This document shows positions 6,415-9,327 of a stretch of 9,327 bases of DNA, piece after piece. Every line of letters starts with the position of its first letter. The stretch's first letter is position 1. The translations under genes were made by a program, and so were the position numbers. This DNA is from an uncultured Bacteroidales bacterium (GTDB lineage Bacteria; Bacteroidota; Bacteroidia; Bacteroidales; UBA932), in assembly GCA_905235615.1 (NCBI GenBank), contig CAJOMB010000052.1:1-9327 (forward strand), read 5' to 3'. Under the pieces are notes generated by a model that searched no databases, was not told the DNA's origin, and worked only from the letters and a program-made list of their open reading frames with translations.

Positions 6415-8232
6415 ATGATTTCAAAGCGGCATATCGCAAGCCTTTTCCTGCTCCTTCTGGCAGCCGGAGCGGCCCGTGCACAGCAGTGGTACGGGAACCT
6501 GGATGCCGCAGGAGGTTTCGGCTGGATGAAAAGCCTGCGGGGAGAGTTGTTCGAAGGGATGGACCCCTACATTTCCCATTCCCTCGGGGAGGGAAACGTC
6601 GGCATCGGCTACAGGAGTCCCAAGTTCCAGTGGAGCGCCAGACTGAACGCCAGCTATGAGCCCAAGACGGCCGAGCGGTACCGCCTCGAGGCAAAAGTGG
6701 GAGAGGAGGTAAAAGACGCGGATTTGCACGCCCTTGTCAAGGTGAACAACACCCGTCCGTCAGACCTGGGTTTCCGGACAGATTTCACCTGGACTCCCGC
6801 GGCCCAAAAGCGCTATGCCGCCTGGTTCAACTTCCGCTTTCAGGACGACTCCAACGACGCCGAAACCGCCAACGCCGCCGTCCGCACGGTGGACTACACG
6901 GAGGAATGGGCCGTCCGGCAGCGCCTTACCTATTCGGCCGGTTTCAACTCCTCCCGTGCCATCGGCCGGAGGACCCTCCAGAGCAGCCTTGCCTTGGAAT
7001 TCAAGACCGACAGCCGCTACAATCAGTGGAATACCCTGGGCGTCAAGCCGTCCGAAGACCTGTGGAGCAAGGAGCAGATTGACAACGAGAGTTTGTGGGC
7101 CAAGGTGTACAGGCTCACCCCTTTTTCCGGCAACCTGTCGGCCGATGGCGTCATCCACCTGAGGGACACCGTGCTCCGCTCCCGCCACAAGCTCATCCTG
7201 GATCCCGGCGTTCGCCTCAATGTCAAATATACCTATGATGACAACAGCGGAGCCACCGTGGTGGATCCCAAGGCGAAGGAATTTGAATGGAGAGACTCCA
7301 CCGGCATCAAGGAGCGCTTTCTTTTCTTTACCGCGCAGGCGGAGCCCTACGTATCGGCCGATTATTCCTTCGGCCCCATCAAGGTAAAGGCCGATTATGG
7401 CCTTCAAATCTATGTCCGCCGCCTTCAGGACGAAAAGCATGTGGACACGCCCACCACGGTGATTCCGCACCTGACGGGCAAATCCTCCTTTACGTGGAAA
7501 ATCAATCCTTCCCATGACCTGGGCGTTTCCCATTCCCGGGAAGTGAAGCACCCGACTTATCTGCAAACCTGTTCTTTCGAAAGGCCCGGCGCCTTCATCA
7601 ATCAAATCTGGAGGGGTAACACTGAACTGAAATCCAACACTTCCTCCACCCTCAGCATCGATTACAAATTCCGCCACAAACGCTTCACCGCAGGCATGTC
7701 CACCTTTTACACCCGCAAGCTTGACGAGGTGGACCAGACCTACAGCGAAGAAATCGTCGACGGTCGGAAGTACAAGGTGTTCACCTGGATGAATTCCTCC
7801 AACAGTCATCTCTGGGGCATAAACCCGACGCTGTCCTGGGCGGGAAAATGGATGGACGCCAACCTCAATGTGAAGTACAACCACACCTACCGGGTGGCCG
7901 AGCTGGAGAACAAGACGCAAAAGACCGACGAATGGCGCATCCAGAGCAATTTCCTGTTCAAGCTGGGGAAGGGTTGGAGCATAGGGGTAGATTCGAACTA
8001 CAAGAGCCCCACGATGACCTTGCATACCCTGATTACGTCCTACTGGACCATGAACGCCCGTGTGGAGAAAAAATTCAAGAACGTCTCCCTGTATCTTCAG
8101 GGGAAGGACTTGCTGGAGCACATGCAGAAGAATGAATACACCTCCGTGTACGGTAACGAAGTCTGGGTAGAGCAGATTTATCAGAACCGACGCATCATCA
8201 TTCTGGGTGTCAAATGGAATTTCAAGCTGTAG
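6415..8232 (+). CDS. Outer-membrane beta-barrel protein, TonB-receptor-type barrel without plug
   Basis: A 605-residue exported protein. MISKRHIASLFLLLLAAGA is a clear signal peptide, with an Ala-Arg-Ala cleavage site after residue 22. The rest is long alternating polar/aromatic strands joined by charged loops, as in large outer-membrane barrels. The C-terminus (LYLQGKDLLEHM, then NRRIIILGVKWNFKL) is typical of the Bacteroidota outer-membrane barrel family (PF14905 type). Such proteins usually carry a carboxypeptidase-regulatory-like domain and a TonB plug before the barrel. Here strands begin right after the signal peptide and the protein is a few hundred residues shorter than a full receptor. 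The start at 6415 is chosen because of the signal peptide and because the upstream in-frame ATG at 6343 precedes the promoter element. A symporter gene follows after 4 bases, which suggests joint transport. The cargo is not identifiable, and a structural role is also possible. Confidence 0.82.
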   Translation: MISKRHIASLFLLLLAAGAARAQQWYGNLDAAGGFGWMKSLRGELFEGMDPYISHSLGEGNVGIGYRSPKFQWSARLNASYEPKTAERYRLEAKVGEEVKDADLHALVKVNNTRPSDLGFRTDFTWTPAAQKRYAAWFNFRFQDDSNDAETANAAVRTVDYTEEWAVRQRLTYSAGFNSSRAIGRRTLQSSLALEFKTDSRYNQWNTLGVKPSEDLWSKEQIDNESLWAKVYRLTPFSGNLSADGVIHLRDTVLRSRHKLILDPGVRLNVKYTYDDNSGATVVDPKAKEFEWRDSTGIKERFLFFTAQAEPYVSADYSFGPIKVKADYGLQIYVRRLQDEKHVDTPTTVIPHLTGKSSFTWKINPSHDLGVSHSREVKHPTYLQTCSFERPGAFINQIWRGNTELKSNTSSTLSIDYKFRHKRFTAGMSTFYTRKLDEVDQTYSEEIVDGRKYKVFTWMNSSNSHLWGINPTLSWAGKWMDANLNVKYNHTYRVAELENKTQKTDEWRIQSNFLFKLGKGWSIGVDSNYKSPTMTLHTLITSYWTMNARVEKKFKNVSLYLQGKDLLEHMQKNEYTSVYGNEVWVEQIYQNRRIIILGVKWNFKL

Positions 8233-8236
8233 GTTT

Positions 8237-9327
8237 ATGGCGAAATCGACTGTATTGAAAAATTACGCCTCCACCCTGTGGCTCCTGCTGGGGCTGCTGG
8301 CCGGCGGTGTGCTGGGAGTGGCGCTGGGAGAGAAGGCGGTCGTTTTCAAGCCCGTCGGAACGCTGTTTCTTAATCTGATTTTTGTGCTGGTGGTGCCGCT
8401 GGTGTTCTTCTCCGTGGCCCAGTCCATGGTGGTGATGCGCCGGAGCGGTACCATCGGAAGGGTTTTGGGTACGGCCGTAGGCGTCTTTCTCTTCATGTCC
8501 GTCGTGGTCGGCATATTCTCCTACGGCCTCATGAGCGTGTGGAATCCCTTCGCCGGACTGGGCGGAAGCGGTGCTGCCGCCGGCGGTGCGGCCCTTCAGC
8601 AGGACGTGAACATCGGCGACGCCATCGCATCGGCCTTTACCGTCAATGATTTCCCGCTGCTGCTCTCCCGGGAGCACCTGCTTCCCCTGATTGTCTTTGC
8701 CGCCCTCTTCGGCCTGTCCGTCGCCGCCTTGGGCAGCACGGTTCCCACCATGGAGAAGGTGGTGATGGAGGGGGGCGTCGTCATCATGAAGATGATGGAG
8801 TTGGTGATGAAAGTGGCTCCTGTTGGCATAGGCTGCTATTTTGCCGATACCATCGGCTCCATAGGCGGACAGATTGTAGGGCGGTATCTGCAGATTTTCC
8901 TGGTGGTGCTGGCGGCCTGCGGCGTCTGCTATGTAGGCTTTTATTCCCTCTGCGCCCTTTTCTGCCGCATTCCGCTAAGTAAGTTTTGGAAAGAGATGAT
9001 CCCGCCTTCCGCCACGGCTGTGGGCACCTCGTCATCGGCCGCCTGCCTGCCGGTGAACCTCTCCGCCGCCCGCAAGCTGGGGGTGAGTGACAAAGTGGCC
9101 GATGGCGTAATCCCCCTGGGCACCAACCTTCACAAGGACGGCTCTGTCATCACCTCGGTGGCCAAGGTGCTGTTTGCCCTGTACTTCTTTGACATCATGC
9201 CGGAGAACGCTTTTGTGGCGGCGGCCCTGGTCCTTCTTCTGGCCCTGCTGTCAAGTATCGTGGTGGGGGCCATCCCCATCGGCGGAATGACGGGCGAAAT
9301 CCTTATCTGCGTCATCCTGGGCGTAGA
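8237..9327 (+). CDS. Dicarboxylate/amino acid:cation symporter (DAACS/SDF family), 3' partial
   Basis: An inner-membrane secondary transporter of the GltP/DctA/GltPh family, which imports dicarboxylates or acidic/neutral amino acids with Na+ or H+. The frame runs open for 363 codons and off the right edge. Family members are about 400-430 residues, so only the end of the transport core is missing. TM1 is at about 13-31. TM2 at about 41-61 contains the family pattern GTLFLNLIFVLVVPLVFF. The re-entrant hairpin HP1 serine motif is TSSSAACLP (264-272). The TM7 motif, normally NMDGT, reads NLHKDGS (297-303), keeping the Na+/substrate-site Asp (D301). HP2 reads AIPIGGMTGE (345-354). A Gly/Ala-rich loop lies near residues 104-117. 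The start at 8237 sits 4 bases after the barrel gene stop with no strong Shine-Dalgarno, so coupling is likely. The substrate cannot be read from the sequence. Confidence 0.9.
   Translation, partial: MAKSTVLKNYASTLWLLLGLLAGGVLGVALGEKAVVFKPVGTLFLNLIFVLVVPLVFFSVAQSMVVMRRSGTIGRVLGTAVGVFLFMSVVVGIFSYGLMSVWNPFAGLGGSGAAAGGAALQQDVNIGDAIASAFTVNDFPLLLSREHLLPLIVFAALFGLSVAALGSTVPTMEKVVMEGGVVIMKMMELVMKVAPVGIGCYFADTIGSIGGQIVGRYLQIFLVVLAACGVCYVGFYSLCALFCRIPLSKFWKEMIPPSATAVGTSSSAACLPVNLSAARKLGVSDKVADGVIPLGTNLHKDGSVITSVAKVLFALYFFDIMPENAFVAAALVLLLALLSSIVVGAIPIGGMTGEILICVILGV

Noticed and set aside
6760..8121. 453-codon minus-strand open frame opposite the barrel gene
   Set aside because: The plus strand carries a complete signal peptide and barrel protein. 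The antisense translation has no domain I recognise and no signal peptide.

Overview
The window reads as chromosomal DNA from a GC-rich member of the Bacteroidota, most likely order Bacteroidales. The evidence is the set of protein families (a Bacteroidota-type transglutaminase-like protein, a NagB/PIG-L fusion protein, an outer-membrane barrel of the TonB-receptor type with an Ala-X-Ala signal peptide), a TAnnTTTG promoter element, and the near absence of Shine-Dalgarno sequences. Third codon positions are mostly G or C throughout. No rRNA, tRNA, CRISPR array, transposase or phage gene is visible. I cannot name the genus.

Layout: (1) 1-2337, plus strand, the 3' part of a large transglutaminase-like protein whose start lies left of the window. 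(2) 6286-2304, minus strand, a three-gene operon read right to left: a phosphodiesterase lipoprotein of the ENPP type, a NagB-like/PIG-L fusion protein, and glucosamine-6-phosphate deaminase (nagB). (3) 6287-6414, a 128-base divergent regulatory gap. (4) 6415-9327, plus strand, an outer-membrane beta-barrel protein followed 4 bases later by a sodium/proton:dicarboxylate or amino-acid symporter that runs off the right edge. There is no stretch of more than 300 bases without a gene.

How the genes may work together: the minus-strand operon looks like amino-sugar metabolism. NagB turns glucosamine-6-phosphate into fructose-6-phosphate and ammonia. The fusion protein joins an intact PIG-L-type de-N-acetylase domain to a NagB-like domain that has lost several catalytic residues. 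The exported phosphodiesterase could release a phosphorylated substrate in the periplasm. The plus-strand pair could be an uptake route across both membranes, with the barrel in the outer membrane and the symporter in the inner membrane.

The most interesting points are the apparently dead deaminase domain fused to a live-looking deacetylase beside an intact NagB, a palindromic repeat inside the operon just before nagB, a perfect 15-base palindrome between the divergent promoters, and a promoter element so close to the barrel gene's start codon that its mRNA should be almost leaderless. None of this amounts to a clearly new system. The fusion protein operon is the best candidate for follow-up.
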